Shown here: piece after piece, positions 7,259 to 16,322 of the stretch | Layout: each line of letters begins with the position of its first letter | Position numbering within the stretch: the stretch's first letter is position 1 | Program-made: the position numbers and the translations under genes | Notes under the pieces: generated by a model | The model's database searches: none | What the model was told of the DNA's origin: nothing | The model's input: the letters and a program-made list of their open reading frames with translations, nothing else | Origin: Colivivens sp964537205 | GTDB taxonomy: Bacteria; Bacteroidota; Bacteroidia; Bacteroidales; Bacteroidaceae | Direction: 5' to 3' | Assembly: GCA_964537205.1 (NCBI GenBank) | Contig: CAZHZH010000021.1 | Location: forward strand, 1 to 34,241 | Length of the DNA: 34,241 bases

Positions 7259-9409
7259 ATGAACAGTAAAGCAAGTTTACAGCAGAAGTCTTTGGAGGAA
7301 CTGCGGGCTATTGCCGCTGAATATGGGATCAATAGCGGCAAGATGGACCAAAGCGAGTTGATTTATGAGATACTTGACTATGAGGCGTCGCATTCGGCTG
7401 CCTTGAAAACAGCAAACAGCAAGCCAAGGAAACGAAACAGAATAAAAACAGTAGATTATGTATATTCAGTAAATCAATCCAATGCCAAGAAGATAGACAA
7501 ACAAACAACGGTGGTATCAGATAACTCTTTATTTAATGACCTCTCATTCAAAGAAAAAGAAATGCTTAGCGGTACGCAGAACGCTGCGGCAAACACATCG
7601 TTACAGGCACAGGATCCAGTCGTTGAACCTGCAAAGCGCAAAAGGGGCAGACCAAAGAAAGACGAAGCCGCGGAACAGCAAACCCAATCGGATTCAACTG
7701 AGACCCTGATTACAACAACGGAGTCGGATGTAGAGCCTGCAAAACGTAAAAGAGGCAGACCTAAGAAAAATGAGCCAGATCAACCACAACTACCAATGCA
7801 GCCAGCGGATTTGAAAGAAAAAGAAACAGATAATCCTGATTCTGCTGCCCAAGATCCTACACCCGCAGAACCAGGCAAACATCCACAACAATCACAATCA
7901 CCAGAGGCTGACGCACCGGCGCAATTGCCTGAGGTGGAACAGCCCGTGCGACAAGACGCGCAACCAGAGGCAAAGCCAAAGAGGTCTCTGCTTGACTTTG
8001 GAAAAAACAGGCAAGGGGAAAGATCTTTGGGATATGCTGAGTCTGACAACGGCTCCAATATTAAGGACGCTGGTTTTGATGCGAGTTTGCAATATACTGA
8101 TAGCGCCTCAAACAATAGCACCGAGGATTTTATAATCCTTGAGGATCTTCCGAATGAGGATAATTCTAATGACGTACCGCAAGTTACGTTCTTTGAAAAG
8201 TATACGCCTATGCAAAAGGCCAGGACTGTCCAGGATGCCACTGCTGAAACTCCAAAAGAACAGAGTCCCGCAGCGCGCCCCGAACCATACGACTTCAATG
8301 ATATCATAGATGTATCGGGTGTGCTTGAAATGTCTGGCGAATTTGGATTTCTCCGCAGTTCAGACTATAATTACCTCTCTTCGCCAGATGACATTTATGT
8401 GAATCCTTCACAAGTAAGGCACTACGGACTTAAGACGGGAGATGTTGTGGAAGGTACCATACGCCCGCCGCGTGAGGGTGAGAAATATTTCCCGTTGGTC
8501 AGAGTCGAGAAAATCAATGGTTGTGAACCTGCTGTTATTCGCGACAGAGTGCCATTTGAATTCCTAACTCCTTTGTTTCCTAATGAGAAATTCAAACTCT
8601 GTAGCGGAACTAACGACTCTCCATCTTCGCGTATTGTCGACCTGTTTACACCAATAGGCAAGGGACAGCGTGCGCTTATTGTCGCACAGCCAAAAACTGG
8701 TAAAACGTTGTTGATGAAAGACATCGCTAACTCAATAGCGCGTAATCACCCTGAAGCTTACTTGATGATGTTGCTTATTGATGAACGGCCAGAGGAGGTA
8801 ACAGACATGGCAAGGACTGTTAATGCTGAGGTTATTGCTTCGACATTCGACGCACCTGCGGAAAATCATGTGAAAATTGCCAACTTGGTGCTTGAGAAGG
8901 CAAAACGTATGGTAGAGTGTGGACATGATGTTGTGATATTCCTTGATTCTATCACCCGCCTTGCGCGAGCTTACAATACCGTCAGTCCTGCTTCGGGCAA
9001 GGTACTTACTGGTGGTGTGGACGCAAATGCACTTCAAAAGCCAAAACGATTCTTTGGCGCCGCGCGTAATATCGAAGGTGGCGGCTCGCTTACAATTATT
9101 GCGACTGCTTTGATTGACACGGGCTCGAAAATGGATGAGGTGATTTTTGAGGAGTTCAAAGGTACGGGAAACATGGAACTTCAGCTCGATCGTAGTTTGG
9201 CAAACAAGCGAATTTTCCCAGCCGTCAACCTTATTGCTTCAAGTACGCGTCGTGACGACCTGTTGCAAGACGACCAGACTCGAAGGTTTATGTGGGTTAT
9301 CCGCAACCATATTTCGGATATGACAAACATAGAAGCAATGGACACCATCTTGAAGCATATTGAGCGTACAGAGAATAACGAGGAGTTCCTTGCGACAATG
9401 AACAGCTAA
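7259..9409 (+). CDS. rho: Transcription termination factor Rho with long disordered insert
   Basis: 716 residues against about 420 in E. coli. Residues 1-45 are the Rho N-terminal helical domain (LEELRAIAAEYGI). Residues about 46-340 are low complexity, rich in Pro, Gln, Glu and Asp. They contain two copies of KRKRGRPKK (126-134 and 162-170), an AT-hook-like basic motif. The RNA-binding cold-shock-like domain follows (about 345-420, SGEFGFLRS). The hexameric ATPase has Walker A QPKTGKT (477-483), Walker B VVIFLDSITR with Asp563, and the Q/R-loop region GGVDANALQKPKRFFGAARN. Long disordered inserts are known in Bacteroides Rho, where they promote condensate formation. It is monocistronic with a consensus promoter. 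Confidence 0.97.
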   Translation: MNSKASLQQKSLEELRAIAAEYGINSGKMDQSELIYEILDYEASHSAALKTANSKPRKRNRIKTVDYVYSVNQSNAKKIDKQTTVVSDNSLFNDLSFKEKEMLSGTQNAAANTSLQAQDPVVEPAKRKRGRPKKDEAAEQQTQSDSTETLITTTESDVEPAKRKRGRPKKNEPDQPQLPMQPADLKEKETDNPDSAAQDPTPAEPGKHPQQSQSPEADAPAQLPEVEQPVRQDAQPEAKPKRSLLDFGKNRQGERSLGYAESDNGSNIKDAGFDASLQYTDSASNNSTEDFIILEDLPNEDNSNDVPQVTFFEKYTPMQKARTVQDATAETPKEQSPAARPEPYDFNDIIDVSGVLEMSGEFGFLRSSDYNYLSSPDDIYVNPSQVRHYGLKTGDVVEGTIRPPREGEKYFPLVRVEKINGCEPAVIRDRVPFEFLTPLFPNEKFKLCSGTNDSPSSRIVDLFTPIGKGQRALIVAQPKTGKTLLMKDIANSIARNHPEAYLMMLLIDERPEEVTDMARTVNAEVIASTFDAPAENHVKIANLVLEKAKRMVECGHDVVIFLDSITRLARAYNTVSPASGKVLTGGVDANALQKPKRFFGAARNIEGGGSLTIIATALIDTGSKMDEVIFEEFKGTGNMELQLDRSLANKRIFPAVNLIASSTRRDDLLQDDQTRRFMWVIRNHISDMTNIEAMDTILKHIERTENNEEFLATMNS

Positions 9410-9463
9410 AGGAACACGATTTGGAATCATGACAGACTGTGTGTCCAAGCGACTTTACCAATA

Positions 9464-9512
9464 AATACGAATCGGTCATTAGTGTGTTAGACGCTAATGA
9501 CCGATTCGTATT
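9464..9512. terminator. 19-bp perfect stem-loop after rho
   Basis: Positions 9464-9482 pair perfectly with 9494-9512 around an 11-nt loop. There is no T-run on the plus side. It may stabilise the 3' end of rho mRNA or act as a terminator without a U-tract. The rest of 9410-9635 shows no gene. Confidence 0.6.
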
Positions 9513-9635
9513 GTCGAAAAAGGCTGGACGGTAAACCACAAATATATTGCAGCTTGGGCGTACCGCTTTGCACAATATGTAATACCCGCTCTGGCGGAAT
9601 TAAATTAGTGCGAACTTAATCCTGCCAGGTTGCAG

Positions 9636-10493
9636 TTATTTCACTTTGATAACAAGGTATTTGGACACACTCCAAAACTCGTTGGCGTTTGTTATGCGTA
9701 GCGTGTATTCTCCCTTTGAATCCTTAAGCAAAGAGTATGAGCCTGCCGGGTGGGTTGTGAGAATTTTGGCGGACTTTGAATTGAGTGGAATCACATTGGT
9801 TTTACGAATGTCGATTTTTGTCAGATAGTCTGTATCAAGTTCTTTGCTCTTCAGAACATCACCATCAACGAGAATCTTGTGTTCTTTCAGCTCCTTTGTG
9901 GTACCGAACACATACCATGCGGTGTTGAGTTGTGCGTCTTGTGCGCGTGCGATTTCTGCGTTAGCTTCTTTTTCCGCCTTCACTTGTGTGTTCTCCGCCG
10001 TAAGTTGTTCAACGTTAGTTCCGAGTTCCTCTATCTTTGTGTCACGTTCTGCCAATTGCGCGCGCAACTCCTCGACTTCTTTCGTCTTTTGTTCGAGTTG
10101 TTCAGTTAACTTGTTAATTGCAGCCTGCATTTTGCTGGCGTTTACACTGCTTTTGCTTAGTTTGTCTTGTAATTCCTCGATCTTACGACGGTTTTCAAGC
10201 ATTGTCTTCTCAATGAAGTCCATGTTCTCTTTGATGTTTGCCTTGGTGTCGTTACCTTCCTTCCCTTGGCTCATCAAGTTTATCCTGCCTTCCGCTTCAT
10301 TGATGGCGTCAAACCCATCTTGGATTTCGTTGAATGTGGACATCATCTCATCAAGCTCGCTGTCTTTTTGGTCAAGCAGACTTTGGAGAGAGTCCATCCT
10401 GTTCTCTTCCTCCGACGTTTTGCTCCCTTTGAATAGGTTGTCACATGATACGAGCAGGGAGGCAAATACGATTAATAAAATACATTTCTTCAT
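9636..10493 (-). CDS. Coiled-coil lipoprotein, possible Cbp1-type adhesin
   Basis: 285 residues. The start MKKCILLIVFASLLVSC is a lipoprotein signal with lipobox LVSC. The frame stays open upstream, but that part lies inside rsmI and is not protein-like. Residues about 30-175 are a long heptad-rich coiled coil, with lysine/glutamate repeats such as LTEQLEQKTKEVEELRAQL. The last 110 residues form a compact beta-type domain starting at AWYVFGTTKELKEH. The layout resembles proteins annotated in Bacteroidetes as Cbp1-family collagen-binding adhesins, but I cannot verify that by search. Its ATG overlaps the rsmI stop as ATGA, so translation is likely coupled. Confidence 0.8.
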   Translation of the reverse strand: MKKCILLIVFASLLVSCDNLFKGSKTSEEENRMDSLQSLLDQKDSELDEMMSTFNEIQDGFDAINEAEGRINLMSQGKEGNDTKANIKENMDFIEKTMLENRRKIEELQDKLSKSSVNASKMQAAINKLTEQLEQKTKEVEELRAQLAERDTKIEELGTNVEQLTAENTQVKAEKEANAEIARAQDAQLNTAWYVFGTTKELKEHKILVDGDVLKSKELDTDYLTKIDIRKTNVIPLNSKSAKILTTHPAGSYSLLKDSKGEYTLRITNANEFWSVSKYLVIKVK

Positions 10494-11227
10494 ATTCCAA
10501 TTGTATTTAAGTTGTTTGTTTTCTTGACTTGGTCTGGTTCGTCGTTTGTGCCTGGTTCGTTTAGTCCGCCAAGTACTATGACAAACTCGCCTTTGGGGGC
10601 GACTTGCTTGAAGTGGTTCAATACTTCTTCTATTGTGCCGCGTATGCATTCTTCGTGAATTTTTGATATTTCACGCTGGCAGCATATATGTCGTGTCGGT
10701 CCGAAGGCTTCACGGAATTGTTCCAATGTCTTTACCACTCGGTATGGTGATTCATAGAACACAATGGTGCGTGTTTCTCCGCTTAGTTCGGCTATCCGTT
10801 TTTGTCTTCCTTTCTTTTGGGGAAGGAATCCTTCAAAGACAAACTTGTCGCATGGAAGCCCTGAACTTACGAGGGCGGGTACAAAGGCCGTCGCTCCGGG
10901 CAGGGTTTGCACTGTTATTCCGTTCCTCACGCATTCACGTACAAGTAAGAAACCTGGATCACTTATGCCAGGAGTGCCTGCGTCGCTGATGAGAGCGGCT
11001 GTTTGTCCGCCTAATATTCTGTCTGCGAATTTGCGCAGTGTTTGGTGTTCGTTGAATTTGTGATAAGAGTACATCTCATTCTTTATGTTGAAATGGTGCA
11101 ACAACACTGACGATGTCCTTGTATCTTCAGCCAGAATAAAATCCACGTCCTTCAGGGTCTTAATGGCTCTGAAGGTCATGTCGTCCATATTGCCAACGGG
11201 TGTAGGAACCACAAACAATTGTCCCAT
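10490..11227 (-). CDS. rsmI: 16S rRNA (cytidine1402-2'-O)-methyltransferase
   Basis: 245 residues of the tetrapyrrole-methylase-like SAM-dependent family. Family markers are LFVVPTPVGNMDDMTFRAI, the motif LAEDTRTSSVLLHHF, the SAM-site loop SDAGTPGISDPGFLLV, and PGATAFVPALVSSGLPCDKFVFEGFLP. It methylates the ribose of C1402 in the decoding centre. The C-terminal accessory domain seen in E. coli is absent or short here, and the last 20 residues are polar. The stop overlaps the start of the following lipoprotein gene by 4 nt. A consensus promoter lies 82-112 nt upstream. Confidence 0.95.
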   Translation of the reverse strand: MGQLFVVPTPVGNMDDMTFRAIKTLKDVDFILAEDTRTSSVLLHHFNIKNEMYSYHKFNEHQTLRKFADRILGGQTAALISDAGTPGISDPGFLLVRECVRNGITVQTLPGATAFVPALVSSGLPCDKFVFEGFLPQKKGRQKRIAELSGETRTIVFYESPYRVVKTLEQFREAFGPTRHICCQREISKIHEECIRGTIEEVLNHFKQVAPKGEFVIVLGGLNEPGTNDEPDQVKKTNNLNTIGI

Positions 11228-11308
11228 AATCTTTACTGTATGTTTGTGAATATAGGAGATGGCGGTACGTGACTGCCCCTCCTTGATTCAACAGTTATAT
11301 TGATGGTG

Positions 11309-11339
11309 CAAAGTTATACTAAAAAAACAAATGGACAAA
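11309..11339 (-). promoter_or_regulatory. Consensus promoter for rsmI
   Basis: On the minus strand TTTG (11339-11336), a 19-bp spacer and TAACTTTG (11316-11309) match the consensus. Start of transcription is predicted near 11302, about 75 nt before the rsmI ATG. rsmI is thus separable from the upstream MFS gene. Confidence 0.7.
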
Positions 11340-11353
11340 TATTTTGTAGTTAA

Positions 11354-12583
11354 TTAATGTGATTGTTTATCCTGACGTGGCGGAAGGCTTTGGAAGTGCC
11401 GTGTTGAAGTTACTTGAATGAGATAAATTAATGCAAGTACAATCGCTATTTTGTATGGACCGCGTGTGTCTTCAGGAAAGAACAGCGAAGCTGTTGGATT
11501 CACAATAAGCGGTGAGATGAACTGTCCTAAATACAGGGAGGCGGAAATGAGCGGCATTACTGTTGTCACGCTGTCTTTGCCTCCTTTGATGCTGGCGATG
11601 GTGTTCAGGTAGGGAACGCCGACTCCGTTTGCCGCTCCTATCAATGCGCAGCCTATCATGATCGTAATTGTTGATGGAGAGAATGCGAGGAGCAAGTATG
11701 CAATAGTGAAGGATACTGGAGCCATGTATTTCATTTGTACGGGCATCGCGCGCATGATAACGCCAAACAACATACCGATTATTGCCGCGACCAAATCTGT
11801 GCCTACCATGATGTAAGTCGTTGTGAGAGTGTCGAAATGGCCGCTTTCTGATATTGCGAAGTTCGTTACGAATACAAAGAATATTCCCATGCAAAGTAAC
11901 ATGCCGATTACGGAAGGGTGAAAGCGTCGTATCATGATCCATAAGCCAGAATTGCGGACAAGGTCTTTCTGAACTTTGTCATCAGCATTGGGTTCCACGT
12001 TGTGAGCCTCCTTTTTGTATGACCGTGCGGGGGTCAGCTTCTCGTTTGGCAGATAGAGGATGACTAACACGACGGCAATCAGTCCTAATCCGTAAACAAG
12101 AAAAGCATAGTTCCACTGAATGTTCGCAAGCACGCCGGCGAGCAGTGTGGCTACAACTCCTCCCAGCTGGTTCATTGCGGCTGAGAGTCCCATGAGGTGT
12201 GCCATCTCTTCTGGTGGGAAGTAGAACGCCAATAGTCCGGTGGATAGTGGCATTATGAGTCCGACACTTACACCAAGCAGGGCGCGCAGTATAAGAATTG
12301 ACGTGATGTCGTTGACGAAGAATACTCCGACACCGCAAACGACGTACATCATCAATCCGATAAGCGCTATAGTGCGTGTACGTAGGAATTTACATACTTG
12401 AGTGAACAGCAAGTTCACGAGAATGATGAACAGTGCCGGCATTGACACGATGAACTTGATGAGAAGTGGGTCACTATCGTTGAAGTGTTTCTGAATAATG
12501 CCCAGCGCGGGCGCGACAGCCGCTCCTGCCATGACTGTAAGCAGTGAGATGGACAGAATAGTAAATGTAAGTTTCTTTGACAT
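11354..12583 (-). CDS. MFS transporter, DHA1-like
   Basis: 409 residues with about 12 hydrophobic segments in two halves, separated by a polar loop near 200-225 (YKKEAHNVEPNADDKVQKD). The first half has AVAPALGIIQKHF and the cytoplasmic loop and helix RALLGVSVGLIMPLSTGLLAFYFPPEEMAHLMGLSAAMNQLGGV, typical of drug:H+ antiporter-like major facilitator proteins. The substrate cannot be deduced. It is in the inner membrane and probably works as a proton antiporter. It is upstream of rsmI on the same strand, but rsmI has its own promoter. A predicted -7 element is at 12663-12670. Confidence 0.88.
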   Translation of the reverse strand: MSKKLTFTILSISLLTVMAGAAVAPALGIIQKHFNDSDPLLIKFIVSMPALFIILVNLLFTQVCKFLRTRTIALIGLMMYVVCGVGVFFVNDITSILILRALLGVSVGLIMPLSTGLLAFYFPPEEMAHLMGLSAAMNQLGGVVATLLAGVLANIQWNYAFLVYGLGLIAVVLVILYLPNEKLTPARSYKKEAHNVEPNADDKVQKDLVRNSGLWIMIRRFHPSVIGMLLCMGIFFVFVTNFAISESGHFDTLTTTYIMVGTDLVAAIIGMLFGVIMRAMPVQMKYMAPVSFTIAYLLLAFSPSTITIMIGCALIGAANGVGVPYLNTIASIKGGKDSVTTVMPLISASLYLGQFISPLIVNPTASLFFPEDTRGPYKIAIVLALIYLIQVTSTRHFQSLPPRQDKQSH

Positions 12584-12662
12584 TACCTTTTCTTTTTTAA
12601 TTTGACTTTAACTATATAAATATAATGGAGTAATGTCTGCCAACAGAATTTGAATTCGGATG

Positions 12663-12670
12663 CAAAGGTA
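12663..12670 (-). promoter_or_regulatory. Putative -7 element for the MFS gene
   Basis: Minus-strand TACCTTTG fits TAnnTTTG. No TTTG is found at the -33 distance. The implied leader is about 73 nt. Confidence 0.45.
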
Positions 12671-12767
12671 CAAAAAAAACAGTTCGGATGTAACTTTCAT
12701 GGAATTTGAAATTAACTGACCAGCGTTACAAGGCGGCTTCTTTGTCACCGTTCAAGCACATTGTGTG

Positions 12768-12813
12768 AGAAAACAAAACGTCCTGCGACTCTGAATGACA
12801 TTGTCGCAGGACG
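12768..12813 (-). terminator. Intrinsic terminator of htpG
   Basis: An 11-bp perfect stem (12779-12789 with 12803-12813) is followed on the minus strand by TTTTGTTTTC. It lies about 50 nt beyond the htpG stop. Confidence 0.85.
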
Positions 12814-12860
12814 GCAAAAATTATGTGGAATGACGAAGGATTCTTATCTTGCCTTCTATA

Positions 12861-14906
12861 TTATCCAATCAATTCCACGCTTCTGTGGATAAAGTTGTTT
12901 AATGCCTCACCTTTAAGAAGTCCGTTTTGAAGCAGGGCGAGATCAATGAGTTGGTGAACTACTTTGTTGTCCTTGGCGAAACTTGCGATAATCGCATTCT
13001 TCTTGCCTTTCTGTTCTTCAATGTCTTTCTCCGTCTTGCTAAGTTCGTCCTTGCTTTCCTTGCTTATCTCATCCCACTTCTTATCCTTGTTGCTCTGATT
13101 GATGGCATCTTTGCGGGCTGTCAATCCCTTTATTTCCGCCTCAACTGGTTTAAGGGCTTCGGACGTGGCTGCTTCTCCTTCCTCTTCTACTTTCTTAATG
13201 AGAGGATGATCGGTATTGATTACGATATTCATCATGTCTGGCATTGTGCCATAGAACGACATGCCTTGTTGCAGCTTGGAAACCTCCTTCATCCTTCGCA
13301 TGTACTCGCTTTGAGTGATAACTATAGGGTCGCTTTCCTCACCCATTCCTTGTGCGCTGATATGGAATTCCGTCTTCTCGATAGTAGGAAGCTGAGTCTG
13401 GAATATATCTGTTATGATATTGTTTTCATCAATGGCGCTGCCACCGTTGTCGTCTTTACGTATCAAATTGCTTATGACATCAGAGTCAACGCGTACGAAG
13501 CGTGTCTTCTCATTCTTTTCCTCATACAATCCGAGCATGGCCGAATCGAGCTCCCCGTCCATCAATAGTACGCTGTAGCCTTTTTTCTTTGCTGCCTCGA
13601 TGTACGAATATTGGTCGTTCACGTTTTGGGCGTATAGGAATATGAGTGTGCCGTCTTTGTCGGTTTGTGAGTCTTTGATGAGAGTCTTGTACTCATCGTA
13701 TGTGAAGTATTTACCCTCAGTATCCTTGAGCAACGCATAGCTCTTCGCCTTGTCGTAATAGTCGGGTTCGCTAAGCATTCCGTAATGAATGAAGATTTTT
13801 ATGTCATCCCATTTCGATTCAAATTCCTTGCGGTCGTTCTTGAATATGCTTTGCAGCCTGTCGCTGACTTTCTTAGTGATGTATGTAGAGATCTTCTTTA
13901 CATTCTTGTCGCTTTGCAGATAGCTGCGGCTGACATTAAGCGGGATGTCCGGTGAGTCTATGACACCATGGAGCAAAGTCAGAAAGTTTGGCACGATGCC
14001 CTCAACGCTATCCGTTACAAACACTTGATTGCAGTATAATTGAATCTTGTTCTTCTGTAAGTCGATGCTGTTCCTTACTTTCGGGAAGTAGAGGACGCCT
14101 GTGAGGTGGAACGGGAAATCCACGTTCAGATGTATCCAGAACAGGGGTTCGTCAGACATTGGGTATAGTTCTTGGTAGAACTTCTTGTAGTCTTCGTCCT
14201 TGAGGTCGGTAGGTTTCTTTGTCCATATAGGTGTCGTGTCGTTGATGATGTTGTCCTCATCGGTTTCTACCTCCTTGCCGTCTTTCCACTCCTTCTTCTT
14301 CCCGAATGCCACACTGATAGGGAGGAAATGGCAATACTTAGTAAGTAGTGACTGTATGCGCGCTTCTTCAAGGAACTCCTTGCAGTCGTCGTCAATATAC
14401 ATTATTATATCTGTTCCACGGTCGTCCTTGTCTGCGTCCTCAATTGTGTACTCTGGACTTCCGTCGCACGACCACTTCTTTGCCTGGCTGCCTTCCTTCC
14501 AGCTCTTGGTGACGATTTCAACTTTCTTGCTGACCATGAACGCACTGTAGAATCCAAGTCCGAAATGTCCTATGATGGCGTTTGCGTCGTTCTTGTATTT
14601 GTCTAAGAAGTCGTTTGCGGAAGAAAACGCTATCTGGTTTATGTATTTGTTGATTTCTTCTTCGGTCATTCCTATGCCACGGTCGCTTACGGTGAGAGTG
14701 CCCGCGTCCTTGTCGACTTTTACGTGGACTGTCAAATCTCCCAATTCGCCTTTGAACTCACCTTTCTGTGCGATTGTACGCAGCTTTTGTGTTGCGTCAA
14801 CGGCATTACTTACTATCTCGCGAATGAAAATATCGTGATCGCTATATAAGAACTTTTTAATTACGGGGAATATGTTCTCAGTTGTCACCCCAATGTTTCC
14901 TTTCAT
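12861..14906 (-). CDS. htpG: Chaperone HtpG (Hsp90)
   Basis: 681 residues. The N-terminal GHKL ATPase shows FIREIVSNAVDATQKL (catalytic Glu and Mg-binding Asn), SDRGIGMTEEEI, and the lid region GHFGLGFYSAFMV. The middle domain has PLFWIHLNVDFPFHLTGVLYFP and the catalytic-arginine segment GVIDSPDIPLNVSRSYLQSD. A C-terminal dimerisation domain closes the protein. A lysine/glutamate-rich helical stretch near 575-640 (ARKDAINQSNKDKKWDEISKESKDE) looks like an enlarged hairpin in the C-terminal domain, as often seen in Bacteroidetes HtpG. It folds and remodels client proteins in the cytoplasm. It is monocistronic, with a promoter and terminator. Confidence 0.97.
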   Translation of the reverse strand: MKGNIGVTTENIFPVIKKFLYSDHDIFIREIVSNAVDATQKLRTIAQKGEFKGELGDLTVHVKVDKDAGTLTVSDRGIGMTEEEINKYINQIAFSSANDFLDKYKNDANAIIGHFGLGFYSAFMVSKKVEIVTKSWKEGSQAKKWSCDGSPEYTIEDADKDDRGTDIIMYIDDDCKEFLEEARIQSLLTKYCHFLPISVAFGKKKEWKDGKEVETDEDNIINDTTPIWTKKPTDLKDEDYKKFYQELYPMSDEPLFWIHLNVDFPFHLTGVLYFPKVRNSIDLQKNKIQLYCNQVFVTDSVEGIVPNFLTLLHGVIDSPDIPLNVSRSYLQSDKNVKKISTYITKKVSDRLQSIFKNDRKEFESKWDDIKIFIHYGMLSEPDYYDKAKSYALLKDTEGKYFTYDEYKTLIKDSQTDKDGTLIFLYAQNVNDQYSYIEAAKKKGYSVLLMDGELDSAMLGLYEEKNEKTRFVRVDSDVISNLIRKDDNGGSAIDENNIITDIFQTQLPTIEKTEFHISAQGMGEESDPIVITQSEYMRRMKEVSKLQQGMSFYGTMPDMMNIVINTDHPLIKKVEEEGEAATSEALKPVEAEIKGLTARKDAINQSNKDKKWDEISKESKDELSKTEKDIEEQKGKKNAIIASFAKDNKVVHQLIDLALLQNGLLKGEALNNFIHRSVELIG

Positions 14907-14949
14907 ATTTGTATGATTGTATTTGATTTTTATTTCACATGGTTAGATA

Positions 14950-14981
14950 CAAATACAATGCCAATTGCTTACGCTGACAAA
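14950..14981 (-). promoter_or_regulatory. Near-consensus promoter for htpG
   Basis: Minus-strand TTTG (14981-14978), a 20-bp spacer and TGTATTTG (14957-14950) match the consensus except for the second base of the -7 box. Start of transcription is predicted near 14943. Confidence 0.5.
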
Positions 14982-15016
14982 ATGACAAAGGAAGGGTGGC
15001 ACGGGTGTGTGAAATG

Positions 15017-15052
15017 AAAAAATGCCAGACGTGGAACCCCTCCCGCCTGGCA
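15017..15052 (-). terminator. Intrinsic terminator after the TPR gene
   Basis: A 9-bp stem with one G-U wobble (15023-15031 with 15044-15052) is followed on the minus strand by six T residues (15022-15017). It ends the gyrA-TPR transcript. Confidence 0.88.
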
Positions 15053-15074
15053 CTTGGATTGTATTTAGTGGATA

Positions 15075-16304
15075 TTAATTTGAAGTTGAATACTTCTTGT
15101 ATTTCGCTTCGTTTGCCTTGTCGCTTAAGGCGTGGTAGCATCTGTAGAGTTGGTCGCCCCAGAGTGAAGAGTCGTCGGGTTCTGCCGCCTCTGCCTTCTT
15201 ATAGCATGGGATGGCCTGGTTGAGGTATCCTTTGCATACGTCGATCTTTGTGCGGTTCTCCATTGCCAGCTGGTAGTAGCAAGTGCCGAGTGAGCACCAA
15301 GCGCGTCCGTAAGTAGGGTCGATTTCGGTAAGGTGCTTGAACATGTCGGTTGCCTCTGTATATTTTTTCTCATTGAATGTGAGCAGCGCCTTTGTCTCGA
15401 CAGGGAAAATCTCCTGAGGATATTTTGCCGACATCTTATCGCACATTTGCTTTGCTTCGTCCAGTTTGTTCTCCCTTACATATTCTTGTATAAGGAGTTT
15501 AGGGAATTGGACGTCGTCATAGTGGTTGATGGCGTAACGGCAGTATTTTTCCCAGTTCGCCATGTCTCCATGCGCTTTGTAGGTGTTCATTAGTTCCACG
15601 CAGGCATAGTTGCCGAAGTTGTCCGAAGGAAGCACTTTCTCATACCATGAGAGATACTGCAGTGTGTCTTCGTATGTCTTGGCGGTGTTTTTGAGTGTCA
15701 TGCCATAGTAGAGGTATGCGTTGTCCTTAAGGGTGTCGGTCTCGTTCAGGTTGAGTTCCTTGAAGAGTGGATCATCGAATGTGGCCAAATAAGCGTCGAG
15801 GTATTGGGTCGCCTCTTTTGGATGCGACTGGTGGATTGAGTATGCGCCGGAAAGCAGGTTTATGCGGAGCATGGCAGCCTCATTTTGCGCTTCCTTGTGG
15901 GCGCTTTTGTACTCGTCCTCCTTCATTGGGAGTTTGCCTTTCTCATTAGGCGTGGTCAGGCATTTCTCGTATGTGGACCAGTAGGACAGGATGTCCTTCA
16001 ATCCGTTAAAGTAAGCCAGCGTGTCCAGTTCCCCCGATGTCTTGCCGTCCTCATAGATCTTTGCTGTCAGCACATTTCTGATTTTGGCCGCGACCCTCCA
16101 GGTGTCATAATAGTTTACGGATTTTTCGTTGACCATACATTCCTGTATGTCTTCCCATGCCCGGTTGACCTTGTTATAGTCAATCTTCTGCGCGTTCTGA
16201 CAGGCTTCAGTAAGTTTGCTGTAAGCGTCAATTACCGCGTACTTTTGTGCGAACATTGACGTGCTTGCCATAAGTGTCGCACAGATAATCAATACTTTTT
16301 TCAT
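15075..16304 (-). CDS. Secreted tetratricopeptide repeat protein
   Basis: 409 residues with signal peptide MKKVLIICATLMASTSMFAQ and no lipobox, so probably periplasmic. The body is helical. Recognisable TPR-type helix pairs lie in the last third, for example KKYTEATDMFKHLTEIDPTYGRAWCSLGTCYYQLA and YLNQAIPCYKKAEAAEPDDSSLWG. Such proteins act as protein-protein scaffolds, but no partner is evident. It starts 18 nt after the gyrA stop and shares its terminator, so the two are probably cotranscribed. A TPR gene next to gyrA is common in Bacteroidales. Confidence 0.85.
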   Translation of the reverse strand: MKKVLIICATLMASTSMFAQKYAVIDAYSKLTEACQNAQKIDYNKVNRAWEDIQECMVNEKSVNYYDTWRVAAKIRNVLTAKIYEDGKTSGELDTLAYFNGLKDILSYWSTYEKCLTTPNEKGKLPMKEDEYKSAHKEAQNEAAMLRINLLSGAYSIHQSHPKEATQYLDAYLATFDDPLFKELNLNETDTLKDNAYLYYGMTLKNTAKTYEDTLQYLSWYEKVLPSDNFGNYACVELMNTYKAHGDMANWEKYCRYAINHYDDVQFPKLLIQEYVRENKLDEAKQMCDKMSAKYPQEIFPVETKALLTFNEKKYTEATDMFKHLTEIDPTYGRAWCSLGTCYYQLAMENRTKIDVCKGYLNQAIPCYKKAEAAEPDDSSLWGDQLYRCYHALSDKANEAKYKKYSTSN

Positions 16305-16322
16305 AATGATGCTATTTTTTAG

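Noticed and set aside
9844..10527. 227-codon open frame on the plus strand
   Set aside because: It lies wholly opposite the coiled-coil lipoprotein gene. The Ser/Cys/Phe-rich translation is what the complement of a Glu/Lys/Gln-rich coiled coil gives.
12927..13568. 213-codon open frame on the plus strand
   Set aside because: It is antisense to the conserved C-terminal half of htpG and has no recognisable family features.
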